Source of the DNA: Branchiostoma floridae
Lineage: Eukaryota; Chordata; Leptocardii; Amphioxiformes; Branchiostomatidae
DNA: 61,326 nucleotides
Assembly: GCF_000003815.2 (NCBI RefSeq)
Contig: NC_049983.1
Coordinates: 12,891,604-12,952,929 of the forward strand
Direction of reading: 5' to 3'
Part shown: positions 35,920 to 46,966 of the stretch, one piece after another
Layout of the letters: each line of letters starts with the position of its first letter
Numbering within the stretch: position 1 is the stretch's first letter
Translations under genes and position numbers: made by a program
Notes under the pieces: model-generated
Database searches by the model: none
What the model was told of the DNA's origin: nothing
What the model saw: only the letters and a program-made list of their open reading frames with translations

Positions 35920-37497
35920 CTTTTCTTCACACAATGATTTTTTCCAATTTTTGTTCAAATGACAAATATGCCTTATACCAGGCGCCCTTTGAAAGTAAAC
36001 TTACTATCTGTCAAGTATCTAAAAGTATCTAAAGGTTTCTGAGGTTAACCCCTCAAACTATAATATTTGCCTAAAAAGTTTGTAGAAACACCTTCAAAGT
36101 AAACACCTGTAATATGCTGCCCCGTCCCACAAGTCACCATGATTGGTCGCTGACTGGACAGATAACTGTGCATCTTTGTAAAAAAAAAACGAATTGTCTG
36201 TAACACTGTGATTCTATAGCGATGAGAACCATTGGACATTAAAGTTTCTGGTCGCACGACTCACAATTAACTTCTTACCCGATGTCTGTAGTTGTCTTCC
36301 GAGTAAGCTGGTACGTTTTCTCAGAGCATGCTTTGATGTAGTGATCCCTACCTGAGACAAAGATGATGATAAACATGGCGATTAGAGAAAGCTGCATCTT
36401 ATGGGTGGCTCTGACCTTTTAAAGGCAGATCCCCCCTGCCCAGGTCATAAGATTCTGTCTCATGGGCTGCTGTCTCCCGGGGGCTAAGGATACCACCAGA
36501 GACTGTGGCTATAGGTTTGCTTGTAGATTAAGGTAGTGCAAAATACTAGTATGTCTGACAGCAGGTACAACTGCTTAAGTTTTCAAAAATAACTTTTTAA
36601 CAAGTGTAATCCAACTTCTGTTGATAGCATTGCTGACCCTACGGTCTGTGAGGCTATAGGACCGGTGAGGTGAGGAGGAAGACAAGTGATTGGCAAAGTT
36701 GAAGCCAACTGTAATCGAGTGAAAGATTTAAAACTGAACTGGGTTCATGGGCGATATGAATTGGGGATTACATAAAATATCTCAAGACGATGATATGACT
36801 GAAGATTTATACTAAACACTTCCATTACCTTTACATTTAGTAGCCATATAAGAAGAAGAAAGTATAGCCATATAGAGAGTCGGCCATCAATAAAGAAAAT
36901 ATGTCATAGAAACATGCAATGATCTTTTTTTTTGCTTCTATTCATTCCATTTATCCATCGGCAACGGTAAACAGTGGATGTCATGGACGGATCGGATGTT
37001 CATATGTAGTGTTTGATTTGATTTATTCAAACGGTAAACAATACTGAATTCACGCGGTCACTTGCTGGTTTTGTGACCCACACATAAACAAATCTAAAGA
37101 CATTACAATAATACACTGAAACCAGAGACGGTGCACAATTAAGCAGAATGTTTCTAGATGTGATTTCAGTTATACTTACAATAGCCTATACTAATGTCCA
37201 AAGCTTGAATCCTAACACGACTTCTCTTCATTATAAAACCTCTTGAAGTGTGCTTAAACTGTTACTTTGACAAGACTCAATCACAATCAATACTCAGAGA
37301 TTTTACCTTCAATACACATAAATCTAACAACGGAACCCTCAATGCCTCCAAATTGGGCGGTGTGCAGAGCTTCTCATCCCGCTTTCGGTACGATTAGACA
37401 AGCCCTTAGTACAGATTACTTCAAGAGGGTATATCAACGGGATATGTACATCTTGCGTTGTTTAGTAATTATATAGTTCTCTCTTGGATCATCACAG
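35920..37497. other. Convergent D/E spacer
   Basis: Genes D (plus) and E (minus) converge here. The only coding-like item is a minus-strand 15-codon stretch (36352-36397), MQLSLIAMFIIIFVS, followed by a donor (gtaggg). It could be a signal-peptide exon but no matching next exon fits. TTTGATTTGATTTATTC near 37015 resembles a retroposon tail. Confidence 0.4.
36352..36397 (-). CDS. Possible signal-peptide exon, orphan
   Basis: ATG at 36397, 15 hydrophobic codons, then a phase-1 donor at 36351. A TTTAAAAGG element lies about 20 bases upstream of the ATG. There is no convincing downstream exon before amidase D ends on the other strand, so this may be chance. Confidence 0.18.
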
Positions 37498-40400
37498 TCA
37501 TGATCTGCTGTCCCTGATCCTTTCGTACGCATGCGCCACTCTAAGTACTGTCACGTCATCAAAATGTCGCCCGACGATCATCATGCCGACCGGGAGCCCC
37601 TGTGAGAACCCGGCATTGATGCTGAGGGCGGGGTGTCCGGTCAGGTTGAACGGGCAGGTGTTGGCTACCACGCTGAATCCTGTCTGACAGAACTCTGAAA
37701 TAAAGTTAGGGGTGTACAGTTACTGACAGTACGACTAAAGTAAAAATACTGCGTTTTAGAGAAAATAAAATAGTCTTCTACTAAGCAAGACATTCTACCT
37801 ACCAAACATGCTTATAAGATATAAGCTTATAAGATAAGCAATTCTGTTGGAATACATAACGTTCGTAGTTGATATCATGCTAATCTTTTTCTAAACCTCT
37901 TTAAGTTATCAACGGCTACTTTCAGGTCACATTAATCAGCACCATTTTAGATGGAAAAGTAGAATATGTGACTGGGGAAACTACATGACTTGTGTTACAG
38001 GAAAAATAATATTAGTCACCCTTGATGGAAACGTCTTGGTTTGGAATCTTTGTCGCCTTGAAGGGAACTGTGGGTAGAACCAGTACGTCATACTTCTGGA
38101 GAGCGTTGTTGTACGCATGCGTCAACGCGCGAGAGAGGTTCTGTCCTTTGGCATAATACCTGCGGTAAAAAACAAACGTATTAAAGCACAGTATCATGTA
38201 CCTTGAATACGTGTAGTTATACACAGTGACAACTTTGTTTACTCTAATGCTACACATGGGTTGGCGTTGGGATACCCCTCATACATGCAAATTATTTGCA
38301 AACGACTAGTCCCAACTTTATCAAGTATCTGAAGCAGATGTACCGAAGAATCCTTCCAGTAGCTTTGCCTGCCTTCCAAGTAACTCACCTACCACCGTAC
38401 GTCTCTCTCATGTACTGTCCAAACAACATCAGCTGCTTCAGAGTGTGTGACGTATCGTTCGCGCGAGACTTGAAACCTCTCGCGAGAGCCTCCAGCATGC
38501 TTGTCGGGTAGAAACCTTTCCACCCAACTCCCAGTCCTGGAAAGGTGAATTGTACTGCGTGAGCTCAAGTTGCATATATGAAATAACCACTTCCTGTGAG
38601 TAAATTTACATAAGGTCTCTCTCGGAAATCTGTTAAATACGTTTAAGGGATTACCCCATAGATTAAAAAAAAATAAAATAAATGACTAAAAGAAAACGCG
38701 ACATGAATGAGCAAAACCACAAAGAATAAGAAACTGCAGGGCAACAGGTGGATAAGTTTTACCGTGTCCTTTAATCATGGTTTCCAACGTTCCCTCAATT
38801 GCTATTGCGTTCCAGAGGTGGCACCCTGGGGAAAACAAATGTTTTTATTAGTAGAATTTATACTTACTATTTCTACAATTCGTTGCTTAAGTTACCTTAT
38901 GACATACATTATGACATTTGTTTTGGCGTAAAGGAAAAATAAGTACGCACTTTTCTAGACCCACTACTTATATGTTACGAACATCAGTGATAATGCTTAA
39001 AAGTTGGTTCAAGAAAGATACCATACCGTCGCGGTGCATAGGAACGGAAACTTCCTCTACTACAGCGCCCGCTGACGTCAGCTTGTGAGCTGCCTCACGC
39101 ACCATGTCGTCCACGTCAGCTTCTGACGTCACCAGGCCGAACCCTTCCTTCAGCAGACCCACTCTGATCCCGCTTACATCTCCAGTCAACTAGAGGGAAA
39201 CATAACGTTACTTGTCAGTGGAGTTTATGCTAGGGACTCAATATGTCTGGTGCATGTAGCTAGTATTATAGGCATACTTGAGATCAAATAACGATTCTCT
39301 CTCTGTCCCGCCACCTGTTGTAGTTGTCCAGTTGGCCTCCTTCGGTCAATATTGACCATGGTAAAATCCTAATTGATGTTGCTAAAAAGAGGCATAGTCT
39401 GTCCGACCGTTTAACAAGAGGCACTCCTAGTTGATACCTCAATACATGGGGAAAAGATATTATCCGGTTGAGTCGCGGAGATATAGTAGTAGTCGAGAGG
39501 AGCGGGCCGGTAAATTTCCGCGTCTCAACACTGCTTGGAAAAGATAGAAAGCAGATTGCACTAGAAGTACACGATATTTAATTTGGGACGAGCCTAGTAC
39601 ACCCTCACCTGACTGCTGTAGTTCTGACCGGAGACGTTGGGAGCCTGTCTGGGATCTAACCCACCATCGTACCCAGACAGCACCTGTGGAGTTGAAGTGT
39701 GTTTGCATTATAAGAAAATCAAGTATCATTTGTTTAGAAAATGACAGACACACCAATTGATGCAATTTACGAGCTACAATACTCAGCTGAAATGTTAGAA
39801 GTTATTGGTTTAAACTACCAGGGTAATCTAGCAAATACATATAAAGGCTATCTGTGTCCGCAGAGGCCGGTGAAGACCCCTTGTACATTCAGTTGGCTCT
39901 ACGCACTACGTACAAGAGGACGAGTGAGTTAGAGTGCAAACGTGCATCTGTGTCTGCCAAACCTAACCTCCAGCATCACTGCGATGTCCTGCACAGTCCT
40001 GGCCATAGGCCCGACGTGGTCAAGTGTAGTTTCCACAGAGACGCACCCCGTGTACGGTACCAGCCCGTAGGTAGGCTTCAGTCCCACAACCCCGGACCAG
40101 GCGGCAGGAATCCGTATGGACCCGCCCTGGTCTCCTCCTATCGCGAGGTCTACTTCTCCTAGAGCAAGCTGGGGGATGTGTCAGTAAGAATATGTCGTGT
40201 AGACTGATGAGTGCAAGCGCGATCACGGGTTGAAAACAGTATACATATATGACGTAGTGGATGCTGTCGCTTTCTCGCGTGACATGTGTACATGTATGCC
40301 AGCTATTTCTTCCACAAGTGCACGTAGCTCGAGAGGCGAGGGAAAGGAGACAAGCGATGTTCTTAGTCGGCAGTGGTTAAATACTACTACCAATACTACC

Positions 40401-42892
40401 AAGTATTCTAGGCGGAATAAAGACTGGCAGATCACTCATGACAGAAAACATTCCTTAACGCACATGTGAAACATAAGGATAAGAAAGACCCACCAGAGCT
40501 GCGCTGCCACTACTGGATCCCCCAGACGAACGACCGTCCATGTGAGCGTTCACGACAGGACCTGTAGCTGCAGTGAAACTGCTGGGAGACTTACACATGT
40601 CCTCACACACCGCTTTACCTCTTATAACGCCACCTGGCGGAAGAACAGAAATTGTGATGACAGCATTTTTACTTCGCGTTACTGTAAATGCAGAAACGCG
40701 AACCACCGCGAACATTTTTCTATTATAGCATGACACTGTAGTCTGTGGCGCCACCACAAAAGTAAATCCCCGCGAACTTAAATGCATTAATTTTACAATA
40801 TTGTATCGTGGTGTAAGGAGATTCATTTGGGCATAACTAAATTGGACATGACTGAAGTTAACCAAGAGGTTTCCTTCGTTACCTCATACGTTAGATTGAA
40901 AAAAAAATGTTCTGGAGTATCAAATGACTTCGATACCTGCATCTAGAATCCTTGTTATGATGGTTGCGTCATATTCAGGAATGTATCCCTCCAGTACCCT
41001 ACTGCCGTCCATCATGGGGACTCCCGCCACGGCCACGTTATCTTTGATGGCCACGGGTTTCCCTTGCAGCTTGCCTGAAGGAGCACCCGTGATCTCTGTT
41101 CGCCAGTACCTAATGGTAGTGGAGAACAAAGCACACAAATGAGGAATTGCACTGACTTGGGCCTAGGTCATATTTCCAAACCGTGGCCCGGCCGGGCAGC
41201 TTACGGGAACGAAAAGTATTATATAAAAGACACCAAACTACACAAGACATACAGAGAATAGTCTTGTGCATTATTTGTGTACTTTCTTACGTATGCACTT
41301 CTATTTTTCCTTTCCACAAATAGCCCGGCCGGGCTCCGGTTTGGAAATGTGACGTTAGCATTAGGCTTAAGTCACATTTTCAAACCGGGGCCCGGCCGGG
41401 ATGTTTTAAGAAATGAAAAATTACAATGTATACCTAGAAATATACACAAATCATGCCCACGAATCTTATTCTGACATTTTGTGTCTTTTGATGCATTTTA
41501 TATCATTCTTTTCGCTCACGAAAGCTGCCCGGCCGGGCCCCGGTTTGGAAATGTGACTTAAGCCTTAATCAGCCATCCCTGTTTTTTTAAATCAAGGAAC
41601 CCATCAAATCAATCTCGCCGTAAAACTGGTTTAGATATGGTCGAATATAGAAAATTGAACGTGGAAGGAAGAGATAAAGACCTACAAGAGTTCAAGGTAA
41701 ATTATTTTAATATCAAACATCATCATGGATGAAGGTCAACTTGTATTTGACTCACCATGCATTGTGCGGGTTCTCGTCAGGCTGAGGCCGCCATCCCGGC
41801 GTCCGCGGCCACTTGACGGGCGGCAGCGGCTCCACGAGCTGGTCCACCCGCTGGTAGGACTCCAATGTACCCTTCATAACATCTGACGGGGACGCCATAG
41901 AAAGCAAGACCATGAGAACTTAAAAAAGGTATTTGTACTTTCTATTGAAGTTCTAAACCCTATAGATTACTGTCTGTACAACTATTTGTTGTGATATTAC
42001 AAGTATTGTTTATATTACAAATATTATAGATGACACGAGAACTTGGCTTTATGATATCAATCATATGCTGTGGTAATATATGGGAAGTTGAGACCATTGA
42101 GACCACTGGGAAGTGACGGAATCAACACTGAAATCAGTCATTGAAAATAGGTCACTTCTTTTCGGTAGCATATAATCATGACGTCGACAAGGTACAATTT
42201 CTAGATTGATGTTGCTGTTACACACCTCTGAACTGCTGTAGTTCCTCCTCATCCAGCTGGAGGTTCAGCTTGGCTGCTGTAAGGGACAGCTGCTGTACAG
42301 ACGGTGTGCGGACAGCTGGGGCCGAGTACAGCTCAGTAGGAACTGAGAACACAAGCAATGCAAATGACGTCAGCTGTTGGGGCACTCCTTTGGACGTAAG
42401 CACTACTCACTCAAGGCTAAACAACTCAGCACTACATATACTGTGTACAATTTGCACATTTCACTGTGATTAAAGAAACTGACATTGTATTTCTTTTCAT
42501 AAAATCACATGTAACGTTACATAAACAGTGCGGAGCATAGTCCAATATCACTTCATGTGCACGCCAAGGGCCCCAGGGGAGTGAAGTTGTTTTCTGCAAT
42601 TCCCACTAAATGCAGCGTTACCATAGCCTAATATTCTATCTATGGAACTAGGATCATAGAGCAGTATGAGTATGGGGCTGGAACATGCTATCCCTGATTG
42701 CCTTCTTCATATAATAGCGGTGAGCCGGAATACAAATTGCAGCCCTTTGATAACATTGGTGCCTCTGATCTTGTTAGGGTTACTAAACAACTAAACACGG
42801 TAAAACGTCTTACCCTTTCCCTTCTCTGTTCTCTCGTTCTTCTGTCCAACACCTGTAGCATTGGTGGGTTCTTCATGCTCTAATGATGACAT
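37498..42892 (-). CDS. Amidase E, inverted bacterial-type amidase
   Basis: Exons in coding order: 42814-42892, 42226-42342, 41756-41882, 40937-41109, 40494-40633, 39968-40168, 39609-39683, 39027-39189, 38763-38825, 38389-38536, 38020-38159, 37498-37694; 540 aa in frame. Triad is Lys130, Ser205 and Ser229 with intact GGSSSGS and GGDQGGS. The start exon is a third type: [16 protein letters not shown] and then charged residues, with no targeting look, so probably cytosolic. Exon 2 starts three codons earlier than in A-D. Exon 8 lacks one codon (VPMHRDG for VPLHYPDG). Exon 3 is closest to C/D while exon 12 looks more like A/B, so either an old branch or gene conversion. The start exon is inferred from phase, donor and length; the other eleven are clear. 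Confidence 0.9.
39333..39374 (-). repeat. 42-bp exact inverted copy of C/D spacer segment
   Basis: Identical to the reverse complement of 30771-30812, including the palindrome GGTCAATATTGACC and an adjacent CCATGG. Lies in amidase E intron 6, between the exons at 39609-39683 and 39968-40168 or just beside them. Probably the conserved core of a short transposon. Confidence 0.7.
41159..41359. mobile_element. Harbinger-like MITE, copy 1 (amidase E intron 3)
   Basis: Inverted ends with forms of GTCACATTTCCAAACC and CCCGGCCGGGC surround about 130 AT-rich bases. Adjacent to, and same family as, copy 2. Confidence 0.75.
41361..41567. mobile_element. Harbinger-like MITE, copy 2, with TTA duplication
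   Basis: The element 41364-41564 begins GGCTTAAGTCACATTT and ends with its exact complement; the ends then continue CAAACCGGGGCCCGGCCGGG with one mismatch overall. TTA flanks both sides (41361-41363 and 41565-41567). Three-base TTA/TWA duplication is typical of PIF/Harbinger elements. No coding capacity. Confidence 0.82.
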
Positions 42893-43867
42893 GATGCCAT
42901 GTGCGATGAGACTGATTCAAATGTCGCTCGAAACGTACCGATGATTCACCAACCTTGGCTCTGCTTAGTACTGAGTGACTTATACCCTGTGTGACCTGGC
43001 CCAGTTATAGGTAAACATTAGCACATGTCACGCCCACAGCAGGGTAGGTACCTTTGGAAGTCTACAGAATACTGTTTTCTGTAAGATTTGTAAGCCGCAG
43101 GTTTCGAGGAACTCGAAACAGACTACTATTATTACAAAGTTACACAACAGGTTACACTACGTTTCCCCACAGAAAACTCTTCCCGCAGGCTATATAACAT
43201 GAATTACGGTTATGCAATGGGAGGAGCACTAAATTAAAGCACATAACATACCGATCTGCTTTGCCGGGACGACGAAAGAAGGTGATAGAAATCATAAAGG
43301 TGAACCATTGAACGGCACCGGCAGTTAGAACAGGTTTATGGTGACTGACTACCCAAGGAGATCTCCAATCGAGAAATAATATTTTGTTTGCTGTGATATA
43401 CGCGATCATTCTAATATCATCTGTTGAGATATTGAGTTAGATATCAGTAACCATCCGTTGCAGTTCAATCTAATTTTACTGTGTTACCCATTCAGTTGAT
43501 TGCAATCCTTTGCTTATAAGCAGTGAGGTTATTTACCTTGTTTAAGGTATTATAAGCTGCTTCATGTTTATTCACAGCGCCCTCCAGCGATTTACTGAAG
43601 GATTGTCATGGATTTCCCGAATGAACACGTTGAGGTTGTCTGCTTTCCACATCACTGTCCACCTTTATCGCCTGAGTGCTTCATCACACTCTTTTTAGCT
43701 GTAGGGCAGAGATTGGCTAAGATAGGGTACTTGAAACCCTGTCATATGCAATGGTTTAGCCTAACTTCTGCGTCTTTCCATAAACGACCATGGTCTTTCT
43801 AGGTCACAAACTCACAATCCTTCTGACCTACCAAATGACATTTACGGGTGTCTACGAGGAAATAGAT

Positions 43868-43990
43868 AGCCGTAATATAGCTCCCGAGTCCCTTCTCTCC
43901 TCTTCGCAATTACGTCCCTTCTCTCCTCTTCGCATGAAACGTCTGGTCCCGATGAGAGGAGAGATGAGAATCGGGAGCTATATTACGGCT
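43868..43990. repeat. Foldback element, 20-bp perfect arms
   Basis: Arms AGCCGTAATATAGCTCCCGA at 43868-43887 and its complement at 43971-43990. The 83-base loop starts with two direct copies of TCCCTTCTCTCCTCTTCGCA, and the side near the right arm has GAGAGGAGAGA, which can pair with them and lengthen the stem. Looks like a foldback or MITE-type element. Confidence 0.7.
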
Positions 43991-46259
43991 GGATACCAGG
44001 CTAGGAAATAGATCGACCAGGACACCGCATTTTGAAATCCTCTTCACGCAGCAACACAGCACTATCGTCTCCGTAAAAACCAATGTGATGAATACGCACA
44101 CTACTCAGAAATGACAAATGTGTCCCCGTGACCTTCTTTTCTCTCATTTGTATCTCATTGGAGAAAAATCAGACCGGGTGAATTGGTCCCGGCGGGACAG
44201 CGGGATGGCTTCTGAGGATGATTTTGCTGTTTGATGAATCGCTGCGATAGCATTTTCCTTTGTAGCGGCGCGGTAGTGGAACCTAGTATGGCACATGTAC
44301 ATACACTAGTAAGAGTAAATCAGACACTTGCCGATCCCACGGGGGAAAAGAGCACAGTTCTCATTTCGTACTATGCCCATAAGCAATAAAGCAAGAGTTC
44401 ACCAAACTTTAGATCATTGTTTCATATATTACAGACAGTGCCCTTCAGAACAGTAGATAAGAGAATAGAGAAACTTTGATAAGAAAGAAGTCAGGGCTGT
44501 GATCAGAGCTCACTGTGGTTCATTTATGGTGTTCCATAAGCCAATAAATACGTTGTAATGATATTTGGTGAAGACACTCTATGTACTTCAACCCGAACGA
44601 CATACTAGTAGGTTTTCATATTCCATGACATGTTCGTACATAGGAATACGGTTGAGCTCAAGATTGTATGGCCTAGCACTGTTCTGGGCTGGTCTAGTCA
44701 CTGGATGTTTGTATTTTCAAGCAAAATGTCATGAATGTGAAACAATCTTCTCCAGTCGTTATATACTAGTACCATGAGACCATGTAAAATAGACCAAAGA
44801 AACCTGCAATTATTCATTCCCATTGTTCATGCCGCTTGTTTCATGTCAAGTCCAGAACTAGGTCACTGAGTTTATATAGCGTGACAAGACCCATGTTTGG
44901 ATATGTTTCCTGTCTCCACAAAGGACATCTCATTATTACCATTATCTAGCAACATATCCTCTTTATGTCATGTAAGGCTATGAGACAGAATGAATAACAA
45001 GGTTAAAGGCAATTCGTCTCCCAAAACTGATGTTGAATTTGAAATGTTGGAATCATGACAAGGTTTCTTGGTGTGAAACTTGTGGTCGATTCCGTGTCCG
45101 CTGAGGTTTGCTTCATTACCCGTTACAGATATGATGTATGTATGGTGCGCGCTCAGGGATTGTAGTCTGTGCCGGAGGCGCGTAGAAAAATCCCAGCTAA
45201 GCGTAAGTGAGTCCTGGCAAATGGTGCATGGGATACATGCAGACTGTTGTAGTCATATCAGCACATGAAAGCATGGACGAACAAGGGAGAACGTTCATGA
45301 GAAAGATGGCCTTTATTGTGACCCGTGAAGTCCCGTTCCACAAGTGATTGAATCAATTTTTTGCGGGTTCTCATTTTTAACATAGATAATATTTTGCAAC
45401 GCACCATGCGCCGACGTGGATTAGAATGCCAGCACGTTATGTAGAAAATAGCAAATCTGATTGGACCAAACTAAGTAAAAATGGAAAACTGTGCAAATAA
45501 ACAAGTCGATTTTATCACGTATCTCAAGCGTGGCAAATATGACGACTCATAAACAAGCTCTGTTTTATTAAAGTTTCTAGACGTTAAATCAATGAGGTTT
45601 TATCAAGATAAACGTGTCGTACAAAAAAGTTGATAATTCTTCTCCGTTTTCTCAAAATTACACCATTTTTTTACCAACCTTCCATTTTATTTCGCACCAC
45701 ATGCCGTGTTGTTAGCGCCGCTGGCTAGACCCTGCTGCCAGCTTGTGAGAGGAAAGTCTTTCGTCTCCGCCGGTAGAAATGTGTTAGTGACGTACATGTG
45801 CCGCTGGCTAACAACTCGTGCGTCTGCGATCACGTATGGCAACATAAGACTCGGGATCCCAGGGGGCTGAACGCCTTCTGAGTCAGAGCTTAGAACAGCT
45901 ATCTGCCCGAACCAGTCTCACAGCTTGTCTTCTTAACCGCACCATTTGTCAATGTTGTGACGTTAGAACTGTCCCTCGAGCTTTGTGTATTGGACAGGAT
46001 TGTGACAAGACTTTACATTTTGAAGCGAAGCTAGACCAGACAACTTGAATGTGATACAATACAACACAACAGGACACCTAGGAAAATAAAGTGAGCTTTT
46101 CACATCCTTGGGAAAGCAAAAAACGAACAGTGTTGTATATTTGGTTATTCATATCTCGTTACAATCACAGAGGAAGTCAACGCGCTCTTCGGCGTTCGTT
46201 AGTGTGTATGGACACAATAAGTTGGTCTGACCATTTTCATGTTGAATTGTTACTGCGTT

Positions 46260-46317
46260 GGTGCCGCCAAGGAGCTTTCATCAAGAAAAAAAGCTGATAA
46301 AAGCTCCTTGGTGCCGC
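46260..46317. repeat. Hairpin flanked by GGTGCCGC repeats
   Basis: 17-bp arms with one mismatch (46267-46283 and 46295-46311) separated by 11 bases, with GGTGCCGC at both outer ends in direct orientation. The right arm recurs, reversed, at 18257-18273. Confidence 0.6.
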
Positions 46318-46337
46318 ATAGCCTTGGAAAGAAGTGT

Positions 46338-46966
46338 TTAAGTGTTTGCCTCCCTGTGGGTTCCCTCAAGCTGCAGATAAGACCCATATTCATCATTCAG
46401 AGGAAACGGTGTAACAGTAAGCTCCGTAGTAAGCTTACCTGACAGAGTATTACTACTTTTCACGTTACAGATCAAGTCTACCTTCTGCGACCTTCTCCTT
46501 CTCCTCACAGCAAACGAGGTGAATGACCTGGACCAGACAAATGTCACAAAGATTAATTAATGGTAAAGTAGAAGACGTCAGGTGGTGTTCGATCGATGTA
46601 GCAAGTGGCAGGACAGAGATATGGGGCTGGTCCCTATATATATATATATATATACGTATACAGGTATAAATGTACTTGGGAACAAACAGCAGTAGTTAGT
46701 TAGGTAAGTCCATATTAGAATGAACGTTATCTATTTGTTTGCATTTGTCACCTGTTCTTCTCATAGATACACTCACAGATTTTCTTAATGTTAGATGTTG
46801 AAGCTGAGGATGAGTCACACGTATTGACAAAAGCCTTCTCTAAAGGATTCATGACTTCAAATCGATGCGAGTGAAATCGTACAGAGCGTGTTTTATTGCT
46901 CGCTATCCATACAAAACTAAAACGTAAATCGACCCTTGCCCAACACATATCACCTTCATGGACCAT
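46338..46966 (-). CDS. Candidate two-exon ORF, unknown product
   Basis: A frame from ATG 46966 runs to a donor after GAAGAACAG near 46752. An acceptor (tctggtccag) near 46534 restores the same frame, giving ...ECIYEKN then RSFTSFAVRRRRRSQK and a stop at 46338. The match of phase at both sites is the only real support. The joined protein would be basic with an Arg5 run, possibly nuclear. No domain recognised; low confidence. Confidence 0.2.
46634..46661. repeat. (TA)n microsatellite
   Basis: About ten TA units followed by CGTATACA. Confidence 0.85.

Larger units (their letters stand above)
42893..46757. other. Gene-poor spacer
   Basis: No confident gene. Holds a foldback repeat at 43868-43990, a short hairpin at 46260-46317 and a candidate two-exon minus-strand ORF that starts beyond it. 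The remainder shows no coding or repeat signal that I can recognise. Confidence 0.5.

Noticed and set aside
12668-42892. Reading the amidases as FAAH or mitochondrial GatA (QRSL1)
   Set aside because: Nucleophile motif is GGDQGGS rather than GTDIGGS or GSDTGGS; the N-terminal region and C-terminal [10 protein letters not shown] fit Rhodococcus-type amidases, and FAAH's membrane segment is missing.
12668-42892. Amidase copies as pseudogenes because their frames are short and broken
   Set aside because: The breaks are introns: every exon has consistent phase and GT/GC-AG sites, and totals are multiples of three with one stop.
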